A stretch of 64,000 nucleotides of DNA, from assembly GCA_015060925.1 (NCBI GenBank), contig SUXM01000009.1, positions 38,431 to 102,430 of the forward strand, read 5' to 3'. This stretch comes from Parabacteroides distasonis. Its GTDB lineage: Bacteria > Bacteroidota > Bacteroidia > Bacteroidales > Tannerellaceae. A program made the translations under genes and the position numbers. Below, piece after piece: positions 43,344-53,893 of this stretch. The notes under the pieces were generated by a model. That model was given only the letters and a program-made list of their open reading frames with translations. It was not told the origin of the DNA and did not search any database. Position 1 is the first letter of the stretch; the number at the start of each line of letters is the position of its first letter.

Positions 43344-45728
43344 TTATCTTACCAAAAAGGCTTTCTTATACCGCCTCGCTACTCCATCCCCCGCATGGTA
43401 TATCTCTGCATAGAAAATATAAATACCGGTTGGTAACGACAAACCGGTATGCGACAAGCCATCCCAACTCACCTCTCCACTCGTACCTAATAGTTCGTGG
43501 TTCAATACCTCTGCCACCTGGATGCCGGAGGTGTTAAAAATATATGCCCGACAATGGTAACCTGATCGGTCTAATCGGTAAGAGATCCTGTAATTAGCCG
43601 TTTCTTCTATCCACACCGGTTTCTCAATCCCCGTAGATTCTTCATCCCTATAGTTTAAATATTGGGAATTCTGGTATCCCGGAGTGCCATATCCCACTAA
43701 CTCAGAAGCAGAAGTCCAATTACTTTCATCCTGACTCTCTCCGTCCGGGTCGATTCGTTCCAATGCAACTCCTTTCTCATTTTTAATCGAATAGGCATGC
43801 CATTTCGATGAATAAGAGACCTCGTCAATCACCACTCCATCCGCCGTCCGAAACAGTACCAAAGTAGAAGCCGTATTCGCCAATACTGGTAGTTTATCCA
43901 ATTGCCATAAAGCAGAAGGATGAAAAATATCATAAAAAGTAGGTAAGCAGGCTATGTCTTTACTAAAAAGGAGATAATCTCCTGCCCCAAGTGGTTCGGT
44001 AACCTCAGACAAAGGGTAACGGGTATTCAATGTCCCATCCGATTTGCGAACAGCCAAAGACAATGTAGCAACCGATAATGATTTATCCGAACGGTTGTAT
44101 AACTCAATATACTCACTGCCTCCGATATAAGGATTAGGCAACAATTCATTAAATACAATCTCCCCATGCAAAACCGGTTCGACTACTGTTGGATTCTCTG
44201 GTTCAGACGGTTTCTCTGGTTCTTGTGGTTCTTCCGGGGTTTCCGGGACATTCGGCTCTTCCGGATTCTCCTCCTCTTGTTCCGGAGAGGAATTTGGTTC
44301 CCCCGGTGTCCCACCACGAGGGTCTGAAGAAAGATACCATCCCTCATCTGACCGTTCCCACGATTTACCAGCTGTTGCTTTTGCATACGAGACTTGATCT
44401 ATAATCTTTCCTGACGGTTCTAACAACTTCAGTTCTTTACCCGTATTAGCCAAAGCATTCGGAAATTTATCCATTGGGACAGCAACTGCCGAAACGGCTA
44501 AAGAGATTTCCCTGCCTAAACGAAACAAGACAGCATATCCTTTTGCCGGAAGAATGGCTTCCCCAATATTTTTAGGAGAACCTCCATACACTAATTGCCA
44601 ACCTCTGAGTGGAATAGCGTCCTCTGTCGTATTATAAAGTTCCACGTATTCTGTTTCCGACAACTCCTCTAATCCTTTTGGATCTGCCATGATTTCATTT
44701 ATCAGAACTGCACCTTCGGAATAAGTAGCAGGGACATTATCCTCATCCTCGGTTTCCTCAGTTTTAAGCATCCATACTACCGAATAATCTGGTAACAAAG
44801 CACCGGAGAAAGACTCTAACCCGGTGTAAGAGATTGTATAATCTTTTCCTAACTCCATTTCTTGCTCAAAAAGAGTATTTACAGATAACTTTGTTTCCTC
44901 ATCTACATAGCTTTTTTGGTAGGCTTCCCCTATATCAGAGATGGAAAAAGCAGCCCCTTTTATCTCTACAGGTTTATCAAAAGTAAACCGTAAAATAGAG
45001 GGGGATAGAGGTTCTATTTCCAATAACCGGGGAAGAGAATCAACCGATTGCCCAGGTTCATCCGGCTTTTCCTCCTCCTCCGATAGCAAAGGAGTCTTAG
45101 TAATCTGATGGGAAACACGTATATTGTCTATACGAAACAGAGTACTGCGCGACTTCGTGTAATAAAAGGTAAAAAGCATATTCCCCAATAACTGCGGATT
45201 CTTTATAGGGAAATAGACCGTTCCTTCCACTTTATACCCACTCATACCTTCAGTCCGACTATACAAAGTCCACGTTTCGTTCTTTTCTAAAGTCATTTTA
45301 AGATGGAGTAGCAAGGGTACATTCTGATAAGGGTTTTCTTGCCGCTCAAACAGGTCAATATTCCCTTGTTGCCTAAAACCCAACTTACATCTCCCATCAA
45401 AACCTAAACGGATATAAAAATAGTGTTCCGAATCCTCTTGATAAAGATATACACAAAGCTTATTGTCGTCACTGGGTGCATATTGCATCCAAACATCAAA
45501 TTCCCATTGCATATCGGACGCATAGGGTATCTGATACCCGATAGATGCTTTTCCGTTAGCTGTTGGCTTTATATTCAATTGAAGTTGCCCTACCTCATTT
45601 ATACAGAATTGATCTCGGTCTTTCCCAATCCAACCACTACTTAATTCCGATTCACTGAATGTTTCATTTAACTGCGATGACACAGAAAAAGGGAGTAATA
45701 CGAAGATTAAAAGAATAAAATGTTTCAT
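43344..45728 (-). CDS. secreted surface protein with two lamin-tail domains and a C-terminal sorting-like domain
   Basis: A 794-residue exported protein with the signal peptide LLIFVLLPFSVSS. It starts with a concanavalin-like beta-sandwich (to about 200). An Ig-like module follows (LEIEPLSPSILRFTFDKPVE, near 240-330), then a first lamin-tail domain (VLINEIMADPKGLEELSETE, near 345-470). A Pro/Glu-rich linker rich in PEEP repeats occupies about 480-525. A second lamin-tail domain starts at GEIVFNELLPNPYIGGSEYI near 530. The last ~90 residues are a FlgD-like or type IX-type tail (YIFNTSGIQVAEVLNHE, GLSLPTGIYIFYAEIY, KKAFLVR). The function is unknown; the layout suggests surface binding. Confidence 0.85.
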   Translation of the reverse strand: MKHFILLIFVLLPFSVSSQLNETFSESELSSGWIGKDRDQFCINEVGQLQLNIKPTANGKASIGYQIPYASDMQWEFDVWMQYAPSDDNKLCVYLYQEDSEHYFYIRLGFDGRCKLGFRQQGNIDLFERQENPYQNVPLLLHLKMTLEKNETWTLYSRTEGMSGYKVEGTVYFPIKNPQLLGNMLFTFYYTKSRSTLFRIDNIRVSHQITKTPLLSEEEEKPDEPGQSVDSLPRLLEIEPLSPSILRFTFDKPVEIKGAAFSISDIGEAYQKSYVDEETKLSVNTLFEQEMELGKDYTISYTGLESFSGALLPDYSVVWMLKTEETEDEDNVPATYSEGAVLINEIMADPKGLEELSETEYVELYNTTEDAIPLRGWQLVYGGSPKNIGEAILPAKGYAVLFRLGREISLAVSAVAVPMDKFPNALANTGKELKLLEPSGKIIDQVSYAKATAGKSWERSDEGWYLSSDPRGGTPGEPNSSPEQEEENPEEPNVPETPEEPQEPEKPSEPENPTVVEPVLHGEIVFNELLPNPYIGGSEYIELYNRSDKSLSVATLSLAVRKSDGTLNTRYPLSEVTEPLGAGDYLLFSKDIACLPTFYDIFHPSALWQLDKLPVLANTASTLVLFRTADGVVIDEVSYSSKWHAYSIKNEKGVALERIDPDGESQDESNWTSASELVGYGTPGYQNSQYLNYRDEESTGIEKPVWIEETANYRISYRLDRSGYHCRAYIFNTSGIQVAEVLNHELLGTSGEVSWDGLSHTGLSLPTGIYIFYAEIYHAGDGVARRYKKAFLVR

Positions 45729-45755
45729 AGTTATACAGTTTTGTTTCTAATTTTC

Positions 45756-45763
45756 TATCTTTG
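45756..45763 (+). promoter_or_regulatory. -7 promoter element for asd
   Basis: TATCTTTG matches TAnnTTTG. The start codon is 95 bases away, so the transcript would carry a leader of nearly 90 bases. I saw no recognised riboswitch in it. Confidence 0.55.
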
Positions 45764-45858
45764 CACCCCAAAGCGTTGAAGCATAGGGAAAGAAGTGTTT
45801 TCTTATACGCTGTAAAGGTATATTATTTTTTCAATAAACAAATAAATTAGTGCTCAAA

Positions 45859-46869
45859 ATGAAAGTAGCAATTGTTGGAGTAAGTGGCGCAGTAGGTCAA
45901 GAATTCCTACGTGTACTTGACGAAAGAAACTTCCCGATCGATGAGTTAGTACTTTTTGGCTCATCTCGCAGTGCCGGACGTACTTATACTTTTCGTGACA
46001 AACAATATACTGTAAAAGAACTTAAGCACAACGATGATTTTAAAGGTATTGATGTCGCTTTTGTTTCTGCCGGTGGTGGAACCTCTATTGAATATGCCGA
46101 AACAATCACCAAGCATGGTACAGTGATGATCGACAATTCAAGCGCATTCAGAATGGACAATGACGTTCCATTGGTTGTTCCGGAAGTAAACCCGGAAGAT
46201 GCATTGGTTCGCCCTCGTGGTATTATTGCCAATCCAAACTGTACGACAATCCAGATGGTAGTTGCTTTGAAAGCGATTGAAAACCTTTCTCATATCAAAC
46301 GTGTTCATGTTTCTACCTATCAAGCAGCAAGTGGTGCAGGCGCAACTGCTATGGCAGAGTTGGTAAAACAATACGAACAGTTACTAAAAGGCGAAGAGCC
46401 AACCGTAGAAAAGTTTGCTTACCAATTGGCATACAATGTCATTCCTCATGTGGATGTCTTTACTGACAATGGTTATACCAAAGAAGAGATGAAGATGTAT
46501 AATGAAACACGTAAGATTATGCATTCAGACATCGAAGTAAGTGCAACTTGTGTACGTGTACCGGTTATGCGTGCTCATAGTGAAGCTACTTGGGTTGAAA
46601 CCGAACGTCCAATCAGCACAGAAGAGGCACGCCAGGCTTTTGCAGAAGCAGAAGGTGTTGTTTTACAAGATGAGCCTGCTAACAAAGATTACCCAATGCC
46701 TTTGTTCATTGCGGGTAAGGATCCGGTTTATGTAGGTCGTATCCGCAAAGACATTTCTAATCCTAATGGTTTAACATTCTGGACAGTGAGCGACCAAATT
46801 AAGAAAGGGGCTGCTTTGAATGCAGTACAAATTGCTGAATATCTTTTGAAAGTTAAGAACATAGGATAA
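45859..46869 (+). CDS. asd: aspartate-semialdehyde dehydrogenase
   Basis: About 336 residues from the ATG at 45859. The enzyme makes aspartate semialdehyde, the branch point for lysine, diaminopimelate, threonine and methionine. The NADP site is [20 protein letters not shown]. The catalytic Cys lies in [20 protein letters not shown] near 128, [14 protein letters not shown] near 160 is conserved, and the His sits in [14 protein letters not shown] near 235. A GTG nine bases upstream could extend it by three residues but is less likely. It stands alone, with a long leader and a very strong terminator. Confidence 0.96.
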   Translation: MKVAIVGVSGAVGQEFLRVLDERNFPIDELVLFGSSRSAGRTYTFRDKQYTVKELKHNDDFKGIDVAFVSAGGGTSIEYAETITKHGTVMIDNSSAFRMDNDVPLVVPEVNPEDALVRPRGIIANPNCTTIQMVVALKAIENLSHIKRVHVSTYQAASGAGATAMAELVKQYEQLLKGEEPTVEKFAYQLAYNVIPHVDVFTDNGYTKEEMKMYNETRKIMHSDIEVSATCVRVPVMRAHSEATWVETERPISTEEARQAFAEAEGVVLQDEPANKDYPMPLFIAGKDPVYVGRIRKDISNPNGLTFWTVSDQIKKGAALNAVQIAEYLLKVKNIG

Positions 46870-46884
46870 GATATCTATCTAAAT

Positions 46885-46926
46885 AAAAAAGCGAACTCCA
46901 CTTTAATTGGTAGAGTTCGCTTTTTT
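46885..46926. terminator. bidirectional terminator between asd and the GH78 gene
   Basis: A perfect 14-bp stem: AAAAAAGCGAACTC (46885-46898) with GAGTTCGCTTTTTT (46913-46926). It has T-runs on both strands and serves both convergent genes. Confidence 0.92.
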
Positions 46927-46953
46927 ATTATCCATACTATCTGTATCCTTCCA

Positions 46954-49719
46954 TTACCTACTTTCAAAATGATAAGTACCGGAACCTACTTCTAATAATG
47001 TATATCCATCCTTATAATCCAAGACTTTAATTTCCTTCAAGGCTGAAACCGAAATACCATTTTCCGTTATCCTTGAAGAGGGCAAAGAGGGCAAATAAAC
47101 AACAGCCTTTGAATTAACCGGGATTTGTACCTCTAACTTAAATACTCCATCCTCTTGTTTCCAATTGCTTACAATATCTCCATTAATTGATCGATACCGA
47201 CAATTTACCCAATTCAAGCTATCTACAGGCTGAGGTTTTATCATTATTTTCTTAAATCCGGGTGCAATCGCATTTATTCCTCCTAAAGATTGATACATCC
47301 ACTCTCCTACACTTCCAAACATCGGATGGTTATGTGAATATACATGGTCGGAATACTTCCAAGTTTCCCATAAGGTTGTTGCACCTGATTTAAGCATATG
47401 TCCCCATCCCGGAAAAGTCTCCTTCGTCACCATTTTATATGCTACATCGTTCAGGTTATTTTCACGCAAAACAGTCAAAATTGCCGGAACACCAAAAATG
47501 CCTGAAGCAATATGTCCGTCTTGTTTCTCAATCGCTTTCAGAAGTCCATCTAAAATTAAATTTTTTTCTGCATCTGGCAGTAATCCATAATACAAAGCAA
47601 ATGCTTGAGCGGCTTGCGTTCCATTTCCAACGACACCATCTCCTGTATGAACAAAGCGAGCAATAAATGCTTTCCGAATTTGCTCTGCCAATTGAGTATA
47701 CGACTGCACATCCTCTTTTTTACCAAGGATTTGAGCAAATTCTACTAACAACTGAACGTGGTGATAATAATGAGCAGTAGCAAACAAAGCCGGGATTCTC
47801 TCTTCCAAACTTTCATGATCATTTATACACTTTTCTATCATGTAATCCTTTGCATTCGCAGATATAAATTGAATCTGTTTCAGAAAAGCAGGATAATAAG
47901 CCTTTATAATCTCTTTATCTCCATAATAATCATACAACTGCTTTTGTACAAAAGCAAAGGCTAACTGCCAACCAATTGGTCCTGATTCATCACCCAAACC
48001 ATCAACATCCAGACCATTATATGGAGCAGTTTCTGTCATACCACCCAAAGGCCGTTGATCATTGGCAAAATCCCGTACTACTTTTCGATAAAAATTCTCC
48101 ATATCATAATACCAACAGAATGTTCGAGCTACTCCTACAATATCTCCTCCATATCCAAACTTCTCACGAGCAGGACAATCGGACTGTACACTAAACACAT
48201 TACTCTTAAATGTATAATCCAGAACTGTATCCAACTTATTGAGCATCGGTTCCGAACATAAAAAGAATCCGGTCCTATCCAAATCTGCATTTAAGCGAAT
48301 TCCCTCTATATCCTCTAAAGAAGGGCGACCCGGCCATCCCGTAATTTCCACATATCGAAAACCATGAAAAGTAAAACGTGGAGACCAAACCTCTTCCCCT
48401 TCTCCTTTTAACGTATAACGATCCTCTTGCCAACAGGTCTGAGGTTGTCCCGGGATACTCCAATCAGCATTCCAAAATTTCTTCCGCTGACCAGCAACAG
48501 TCGTCATCACATTCAAACTCTTATCCGAATAAACATCCTCTCCATAACGAATCTTTATCGTTGTACCTTTAGGGCCTTTAACCTTTAAACGAATAACCCC
48601 TGCGAAATTTTGTCCCATATCAAAGACAAACTCACCCGGTCGCGTTTCTGTCATTTGAACAGGTTTTATTCTTTTAGTAGCCCGGATAGCAGGTTGCATT
48701 TGAGCAGTCAATACTCCAGAAGGAATAGAATCCAATAAGGTCACTGATTTCCATTCGCTATCATCCAAAGAAACACAATCCCATCCTTTTATCTCTTTCC
48801 GTGCATCATACCATTCACCCAAATACACATTATTTCGCAAAATTGGTCCTTGAATCGTTTTCCAGTCCTTATTAGTTACAATTGTTTCAACAGAACCATC
48901 CTCATAAACCAAACGAAGCTGTGCTTTGAGACACGGTCGGCCAATATATAACCTCTCACGCAAAGGTTCAAATATCCGTAAAGGCAATGGATTAAAAAAG
49001 CCATTGCCTAACATAACTCCAAGCACATTCTCTCCACTCTGTAACTGAGAAGTTACATCATAAGTACTATATAATATCTGTTTTCCATAGTTTGTCCAAC
49101 CTGGATCTAACCAATGATCTCCAACTTTTTCTCCATTCAAACTTGCCTCATAATAACCTAATCCTGCAATATATAGACGTGCTTCCTTTAACAATTTAGA
49201 GATTCTAAATGCTTTTCTAAACAATGGAGCCGGATCATCTTTATAAAAATCTTCTTCCTTTTCAGGAGAGGTTGATCCATCTCCTATCCACTGAGCCTTC
49301 CAATCTGATGAGGATAACATCGCTGTTTCCCAATAGGCTGGTTCACTCCAACCTGAAACTATTCCATCCTGATTATAGACACGAACTTTCCAATAATAAC
49401 GGGTAAAAGATTTTAAACTCTTTCCCATGTAACGGACATGGGCATTCTTTTCACTTTTGACCTTCCCACTTTTCCAAAAAAGATTCTTTCCTGTTTCCAG
49501 ACTTACCTTATCAGTGGCTATAACTATCTCATAAGCCGATTGAGATTGTCCTCTTTCTGAAGAAGAAAGCTTCCATCCCAATAAAGGATTTTTTATATCA
49601 ATACTTATTGGATTCTTTATATACTCACACGTTAAGTCTTCGACTTTTAACTGCTGGGCTGAAAGTACTCCTACCATCCCTAATAGAGAGAGAAGTAAAA
49701 AAAAAATTCGTCTTATCAT
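46954..49719 (-). CDS. alpha-L-rhamnosidase, GH78 family
   Basis: About 921 residues from the ATG at 49719, which gives a clean signal peptide (MIRRIFFLLLSLLGMVGVLS). An earlier in-frame ATG at 49758 would start inside the upstream terminator and was rejected. A fibronectin-like module (DLTCEYIKNPISIDIKNPLL) leads. Then comes the rhamnosidase N-domain (ARLYIAGLGYYEASLNGEKV). The (alpha/alpha)6 catalytic barrel follows, with DCPAREKFGYGGDIVGVART near 510, DESGPIGWQLAF near 575 and SGATTLWETWKY near 790. It cleaves terminal rhamnose from plant or bacterial glycans. There are no SusC/D genes nearby, so it is not in a standard utilisation locus. Confidence 0.93.
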   Translation of the reverse strand: MIRRIFFLLLSLLGMVGVLSAQQLKVEDLTCEYIKNPISIDIKNPLLGWKLSSSERGQSQSAYEIVIATDKVSLETGKNLFWKSGKVKSEKNAHVRYMGKSLKSFTRYYWKVRVYNQDGIVSGWSEPAYWETAMLSSSDWKAQWIGDGSTSPEKEEDFYKDDPAPLFRKAFRISKLLKEARLYIAGLGYYEASLNGEKVGDHWLDPGWTNYGKQILYSTYDVTSQLQSGENVLGVMLGNGFFNPLPLRIFEPLRERLYIGRPCLKAQLRLVYEDGSVETIVTNKDWKTIQGPILRNNVYLGEWYDARKEIKGWDCVSLDDSEWKSVTLLDSIPSGVLTAQMQPAIRATKRIKPVQMTETRPGEFVFDMGQNFAGVIRLKVKGPKGTTIKIRYGEDVYSDKSLNVMTTVAGQRKKFWNADWSIPGQPQTCWQEDRYTLKGEGEEVWSPRFTFHGFRYVEITGWPGRPSLEDIEGIRLNADLDRTGFFLCSEPMLNKLDTVLDYTFKSNVFSVQSDCPAREKFGYGGDIVGVARTFCWYYDMENFYRKVVRDFANDQRPLGGMTETAPYNGLDVDGLGDESGPIGWQLAFAFVQKQLYDYYGDKEIIKAYYPAFLKQIQFISANAKDYMIEKCINDHESLEERIPALFATAHYYHHVQLLVEFAQILGKKEDVQSYTQLAEQIRKAFIARFVHTGDGVVGNGTQAAQAFALYYGLLPDAEKNLILDGLLKAIEKQDGHIASGIFGVPAILTVLRENNLNDVAYKMVTKETFPGWGHMLKSGATTLWETWKYSDHVYSHNHPMFGSVGEWMYQSLGGINAIAPGFKKIMIKPQPVDSLNWVNCRYRSINGDIVSNWKQEDGVFKLEVQIPVNSKAVVYLPSLPSSRITENGISVSALKEIKVLDYKDGYTLLEVGSGTYHFESR

Positions 49720-49740
49720 TATGATTAGATTACGGTTAAT

Positions 49741-49803
49741 AAAAAACGGGACAAACAAACCTAAACAAGAGCTCTTCCCTTCAGTTTTATTTGTTCCGTT
49801 TTT
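49741..49803. terminator. terminator after the 49817 porin gene
   Basis: AAAACGGGACAAA pairs with TTTGTTCCGTTTT (one G-U pair) around a 33-base loop, with T-runs at either end. It separates the porin transcript from the rhamnosidase start at 49719. Confidence 0.75.
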
Positions 49804-49816
49804 TTTATTGAATTAT

Positions 49817-51037
49817 TTAAAACATATACATTACTACACCTAAGACACGGTGATTGGTAATAGAATGAGTATTTTCTATCTTACCATTCTTTTTATTCAT
49901 ATCACCATACCAAGCTACAGAGGGAGTATATTCAACACCTAACTTCCAATGAGGCAAATTATATGATAGCTGAATATTAGTTGTAACCAACTGATCTAAA
50001 TCCAATCCAATACCATAAGTTGAACCGGCAATATCCTTTCCTGTCCCTAAATTCTTCATATAACCAACAAAAATACCCGGTTTCCATTTTTTGCCATAAA
50101 CAACATTTAACCAAGTCATAGAGTGACGATAAGGAGTATAGTCCTGTTCACCGGTACGGGTATCAATACCTGTAACGGCATATCCGCCAATCATAGAGCA
50201 TTGCGTCAAGTTTGAAGCCAACAAAGATTTAGCTGCAACTACCCAATCATTACCCACATATTTAGCATGCGCTTCAAAAGAAAGTGAAGTAATACGCTCA
50301 TCAACCTTATAAGTCTGTTGGTTCACGACTGATTGCGTACGTGGTTTCAAAGAAAGGACTTCCATTCCGGCACCAGCAATCCAGCCGTTTTTCTTATAAT
50401 CAATTCCTAAAAAGACTTCCGGAACACAACCATTCTTGATATATTCTTCGCTCTTGCCATTAGGGCCGGTTGACAAATATTGCAATTGCCATAATACAGA
50501 ACCTGTTAACTGCAATCCACCGCCGGAAGTATAACGATAGCGAATTTGCGGACTACGATTAAATGGTTGAAACGGAGCTCCTGTACAAAGGTTTAACATC
50601 TGAGGAGATACATCTCCAAACAAAGGATGCCAAGTTTGTCCAACCAATACGGCAGACTTACCCCAATCCAAGTTTATATATGCATGACGAATACGAATCA
50701 AAGCCCAACTACTACCTGAGCCACGAAAATCGACCTCCAATTTGGCTGAAGAGGTTGCATTACCTATTTTAGGACCGGTCAAATCCAACCCCAAACGAGA
50801 ATAAAGCAAATAGAAACTTCCATTAGGAGAAGCATTCAAGTCCTTGCCATCTGCATCATATTTGTGATCTTTCGGATACAAATAAAAGAGCCCATCTACA
50901 TTCTCCGTATTTGCGCGTGAGTTATAAAATAAATCACCACGCACCTGTCCATAAAATTTGTAAGAAAAATTCTTTTTCTGAGCATAACCGGCTACAGCTA
51001 AACACAAAGCTATGCAAACTAATACATATTTCTTCAT
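49817..51037 (-). CDS. outer-membrane porin, DcaP-like
   Basis: A 406-residue exported protein. The signal peptide (KKYVLVCIALCLAVAGYAQ) precedes a beta-barrel that opens FSYKFYGQVRGDLFYNSR and ends ITNHRVLGVVMYMF, with a C-terminal Phe as expected for outer-membrane insertion. Alternating strands (LEVDFRGSGSSWALIRIRHA, AVLVGQTWHPLFGDVSP) resemble the DcaP-like trimeric porin family. The substrate is unknown. It has its own TACCTTTG promoter and a terminator behind it. I do not know the family well enough to rule out a general barrel of another type. Confidence 0.78.
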   Translation of the reverse strand: MKKYVLVCIALCLAVAGYAQKKNFSYKFYGQVRGDLFYNSRANTENVDGLFYLYPKDHKYDADGKDLNASPNGSFYLLYSRLGLDLTGPKIGNATSSAKLEVDFRGSGSSWALIRIRHAYINLDWGKSAVLVGQTWHPLFGDVSPQMLNLCTGAPFQPFNRSPQIRYRYTSGGGLQLTGSVLWQLQYLSTGPNGKSEEYIKNGCVPEVFLGIDYKKNGWIAGAGMEVLSLKPRTQSVVNQQTYKVDERITSLSFEAHAKYVGNDWVVAAKSLLASNLTQCSMIGGYAVTGIDTRTGEQDYTPYRHSMTWLNVVYGKKWKPGIFVGYMKNLGTGKDIAGSTYGIGLDLDQLVTTNIQLSYNLPHWKLGVEYTPSVAWYGDMNKKNGKIENTHSITNHRVLGVVMYMF

Positions 51038-51063
51038 CTCTTTAATTTTATCAAATTTAAATA

Positions 51064-51071
51064 CAAAGGTA
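51064..51071 (-). promoter_or_regulatory. -7 promoter element for the porin gene
   Basis: The minus strand reads TACCTTTG (TAnnTTTG), 27 bases before the porin start. A TTTG on the same strand lies 21 bases further upstream. Confidence 0.6.
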
Positions 51072-51107
51072 AGAACTTTTAAGTTTTTATACCAAAAAAA
51101 GAATCCC

Positions 51108-51115
51108 TATATTTG
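51108..51115 (+). promoter_or_regulatory. -7 promoter element for surE-lpxB
   Basis: TATATTTG matches TAnnTTTG, 24 bases before the surE start. It is divergent from the porin promoter. Confidence 0.6.
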
Positions 51116-51138
51116 TCTGCACATATTAAAATTAAGAA

Positions 51139-51918
51139 ATGGAAAAAAGGCCGCTTATATTAATCACAAACGATGACGGAGTTGACGCAAAAGGGATCAA
51201 AGAGATTACCGAATGTTTACGCGATTTAGGCGATATTATTGTTTTTGCACCTGATGGAGCACGTTCGGGAATGGGAAGTGCCATAACATCACTCATCCCT
51301 ATTAAATATAAATTAATCAAAGAAGAAGAAGGCTTAAAAATTTACAGCTGTACAGGGACTCCTGTTGACTGTGTAAAATTGGCTATCAATGAAATACTGG
51401 ATCGCCAACCCAACCTACTCGTTTCGGGAATCAATCACGGAGGCAATTATGCGATCTGCGTCCAATACTCAGGAACCATGGGAGCAACAGCAGAAGGCTG
51501 TATCTTCGGAATCCCCTCCATTGGTCTCTCGCTATTAGACCACCAAGCAGATGCAGATTTCAGTGAATGTTGCCGCTTAGGCCATGCTTTAGCTGAATGG
51601 GTCATCCTAAACGGATTGCCATCCGGCACCTATCTAAATTTGAATGTACCGATCACTGATCATGTAAAAGGCTTAAAACTTTGTCGACAAGCTGCAGGTC
51701 GATGGACCAATGAGTTCAAACGCTCCGAGAATGCGACAGGTGAACCGGTATTTTGGCTTTCCGGAGCATTCGAGAATGCGAAACCGATTCACCCGGAGAA
51801 TGACACACTTGCTTTAGACAATGGGTATGCTTCACTGGTTCCGTGTAAGATTGATGTCACAGACTACGAATTCCTTACCGAACTACAAAACGACAAACAA
51901 TTATCTATCAAGATATGA
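51139..51918 (+). CDS. surE: 5'/3'-nucleotidase SurE
   Basis: A 259-residue survival protein that dephosphorylates nucleoside monophosphates. The metal site opens the protein ([20 protein letters not shown]), with [17 protein letters not shown] near 38 and [20 protein letters not shown] near 95 completing the conserved core. The length is normal. Its stop overlaps the lpxB start by 4 bases (ATGA), so the two genes are translationally coupled. surE-lpxB pairing is common in Bacteroidetes. Confidence 0.97.
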   Translation: MEKRPLILITNDDGVDAKGIKEITECLRDLGDIIVFAPDGARSGMGSAITSLIPIKYKLIKEEEGLKIYSCTGTPVDCVKLAINEILDRQPNLLVSGINHGGNYAICVQYSGTMGATAEGCIFGIPSIGLSLLDHQADADFSECCRLGHALAEWVILNGLPSGTYLNLNVPITDHVKGLKLCRQAAGRWTNEFKRSENATGEPVFWLSGAFENAKPIHPENDTLALDNGYASLVPCKIDVTDYEFLTELQNDKQLSIKI

Positions 51919-53048
51919 AATATTTTCTCATAGCAGGTGAAGCTTCTGGAGATTTGCATGCCTCCAACCTGATGGCAGCCTTAAAAGAAAAAGATCCAAA
52001 TGCTGATTTCCTTTTTTTGGGTGGAGATTTGATGCAGGCTGTTGGTGGTAGATTAGTCAAACATTACAGAGAGATGGCATTTATGGGCTTTATCCCCGTA
52101 CTCCTCCATCTTCGAACCATCCTCAACAACATGAAAGCCTGCCAAGAGGATATCAAACGATACCAACCGGACGTGGTGATCTTGATTGATTATCCGGGTT
52201 TCAACTTAAAGATAGCCAAGTTTGTCAAAACCCAATTGCGACTTCCGGTCTACTATTATATTTCCCCTAAAATTTGGGCATGGAAACAGTATCGCATCAA
52301 AGATTTCCGCCGATACGTAGACCGTATGTTCTGTATTTTGCCTTTTGAAGTAGATTTCTTTAACAAATTAAACTATCCGGTTGATTATGTAGGGAATCCG
52401 TCTGTTGACTCAGTCGCTTCCTACAAGATAGAGCAAACAGCCCAACCGGATCGCTTTCATCAAGAGGCTCAATTGGACAAACGACCCATATTAGCTTTAT
52501 TGGCAGGAAGTCGCAGACAAGAAATCAAAGACAATCTACCAACTATGTTAGATGTAGCAGCAGCCTACCCTACCCACCAAGCCGTCATTGCGGGCGCACC
52601 CGGTATAGAACCGGACTACTACCGGCAATATATTGGGGACAAACCGGTCAAGATTCTTTTCGGACAGACATACCCGCTCCTGCAACATAGCGATGCAGCT
52701 TTAGTCACTTCCGGCACTGCTACTTTAGAAACCGCACTTTTCCAAGTTCCCCAAGTTGTTTGCTACTATGTAAAAGCCGGAAAGATTGCCAGTTTCATTT
52801 TCCGACACTTTTTCCACACTCCCTATATCTCATTAGTCAACCTAATAGCCGGACGTGAAGTAGTGCAGGAACTATTCGGTGCCCGTTTCTCACGCGCACA
52901 AATAGAAGAGGAATTGGGTCGTATTTTACATGATGAAGAGTATCGTAACCAAATGCTTGAAGGCTATAATGAAATCATTCGGTTATTAGGAGAACCCGGA
53001 GCTTCACAGCGAACCGCATCACTGATTGTTCAATCTCTAAAAGTTTAA
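51915..53048 (+). CDS. lpxB: lipid-A-disaccharide synthase
   Basis: A 377-residue GT19 glycosyltransferase that joins UDP-diacylglucosamine and lipid X to make the lipid A backbone. [20 protein letters not shown] at the start, [12 protein letters not shown] near 33, [20 protein letters not shown] near 85, [20 protein letters not shown] near 115 and the [12 protein letters not shown] donor loop near 190 are the family's conserved segments. It is peripheral to the inner membrane. Last gene of the surE-lpxB pair. Confidence 0.97.
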   Translation: MKYFLIAGEASGDLHASNLMAALKEKDPNADFLFLGGDLMQAVGGRLVKHYREMAFMGFIPVLLHLRTILNNMKACQEDIKRYQPDVVILIDYPGFNLKIAKFVKTQLRLPVYYYISPKIWAWKQYRIKDFRRYVDRMFCILPFEVDFFNKLNYPVDYVGNPSVDSVASYKIEQTAQPDRFHQEAQLDKRPILALLAGSRRQEIKDNLPTMLDVAAAYPTHQAVIAGAPGIEPDYYRQYIGDKPVKILFGQTYPLLQHSDAALVTSGTATLETALFQVPQVVCYYVKAGKIASFIFRHFFHTPYISLVNLIAGREVVQELFGARFSRAQIEEELGRILHDEEYRNQMLEGYNEIIRLLGEPGASQRTASLIVQSLKV

Positions 53049-53139
53049 CATATTTTTTGAATATCCTTTGCAGCGTTTTAGGGTTGTTTTGCATCTTACA
53101 TCTATGGAAAGAGATTATAAACAATTAACGAAGTAATTT

Positions 53140-53850
53140 ATGAAGAAGTTGAAAAGTTTGATGTTATTACTGGGACTACTGATGAGTTCCACCGTTTTTT
53201 ACTCCTGTTTGGATGATGATCCAAACGAATATGAACAGATTTGGGCAGATAGCAAAATTGCCATTGTCACCCTAAAACCCTTGGATGACAATTCCTTTTT
53301 TATGCAATTAAATGATACAACGACCTTGTACCCATTAAATCATCACGCATTTGAAGTTTCCAATGAAACACGAGCCCTTATTTCATATAAAGATTCAGAA
53401 GCTCAAACCGCAGGATACGACTACTCTATTAATATCATGCGCTTAGACACTTTTTTAACAAAGGCTATCGCTCCTGATTTAGGCATAGAAAACGACAGTT
53501 ACTACGGCACCGACATGCTTGCACTGAATGGGAACAGCATCTGGGATCCCAAAGCGGTATGGATTGAAGATGGTTACATCACATTTGATTTTGTCATCCT
53601 AAGAGGATTAGGCAATATCAGACATTTCATCAATTTGGTTCCCGTCAACAATGCTGACCCATACGAATTGGAACTTAAGCACAACGCATACAATGATGAA
53701 CCGGTGGTAGAGGCCTCCAGCTTAGTATCCTTCAAGTTGGATAATTTACCGAGTACCGAAGGACAAACTGTCAAATTGAAAATCAAATACAAATCCTACG
53801 TTTTGAACGATTACCGTACAATCGAGTTGGATTATAAGTCTAAAGAATAG
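53140..53850 (+). CDS. NigD-like lipoprotein
   Basis: A 236-residue exported protein with a lipobox (STVFYSC, Cys at about residue 23). The rest fits the two-part NigD family of Bacteroidales. An OB-fold-like N-terminal half contains WADSKIAIVTLKPLDDNSFF and FMQLNDTTTLYPLN. A C-terminal beta-sandwich contains YITFDFVILRGLGNIRHFIN and ending KYKSYVLNDYRTIELDYKS. NigD was first seen beside a bacteriocin-like locus, but the family is widespread and its role is unknown. It stands alone between lpxB and an ECF sigma gene, with a good terminator behind it. Confidence 0.88.
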   Translation: MKKLKSLMLLLGLLMSSTVFYSCLDDDPNEYEQIWADSKIAIVTLKPLDDNSFFMQLNDTTTLYPLNHHAFEVSNETRALISYKDSEAQTAGYDYSINIMRLDTFLTKAIAPDLGIENDSYYGTDMLALNGNSIWDPKAVWIEDGYITFDFVILRGLGNIRHFINLVPVNNADPYELELKHNAYNDEPVVEASSLVSFKLDNLPSTEGQTVKLKIKYKSYVLNDYRTIELDYKSKE

Positions 53851-53893
53851 AAACACTTCCCTCATAACTTCTATTTTTTTCATTTTGTTTAGG

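Noticed and set aside
45764..45858. Riboswitch in the asd leader
   Set aside because: The leader is nearly 90 bases but shows no lysine-riboswitch core or strong stem, only AT-rich sequence.
47758..47964. 68-codon plus-strand frame resembling a membrane protein
   Set aside because: It is antisense to the GH78 catalytic domain, and its hydrophobicity reflects the opposite strand's composition.
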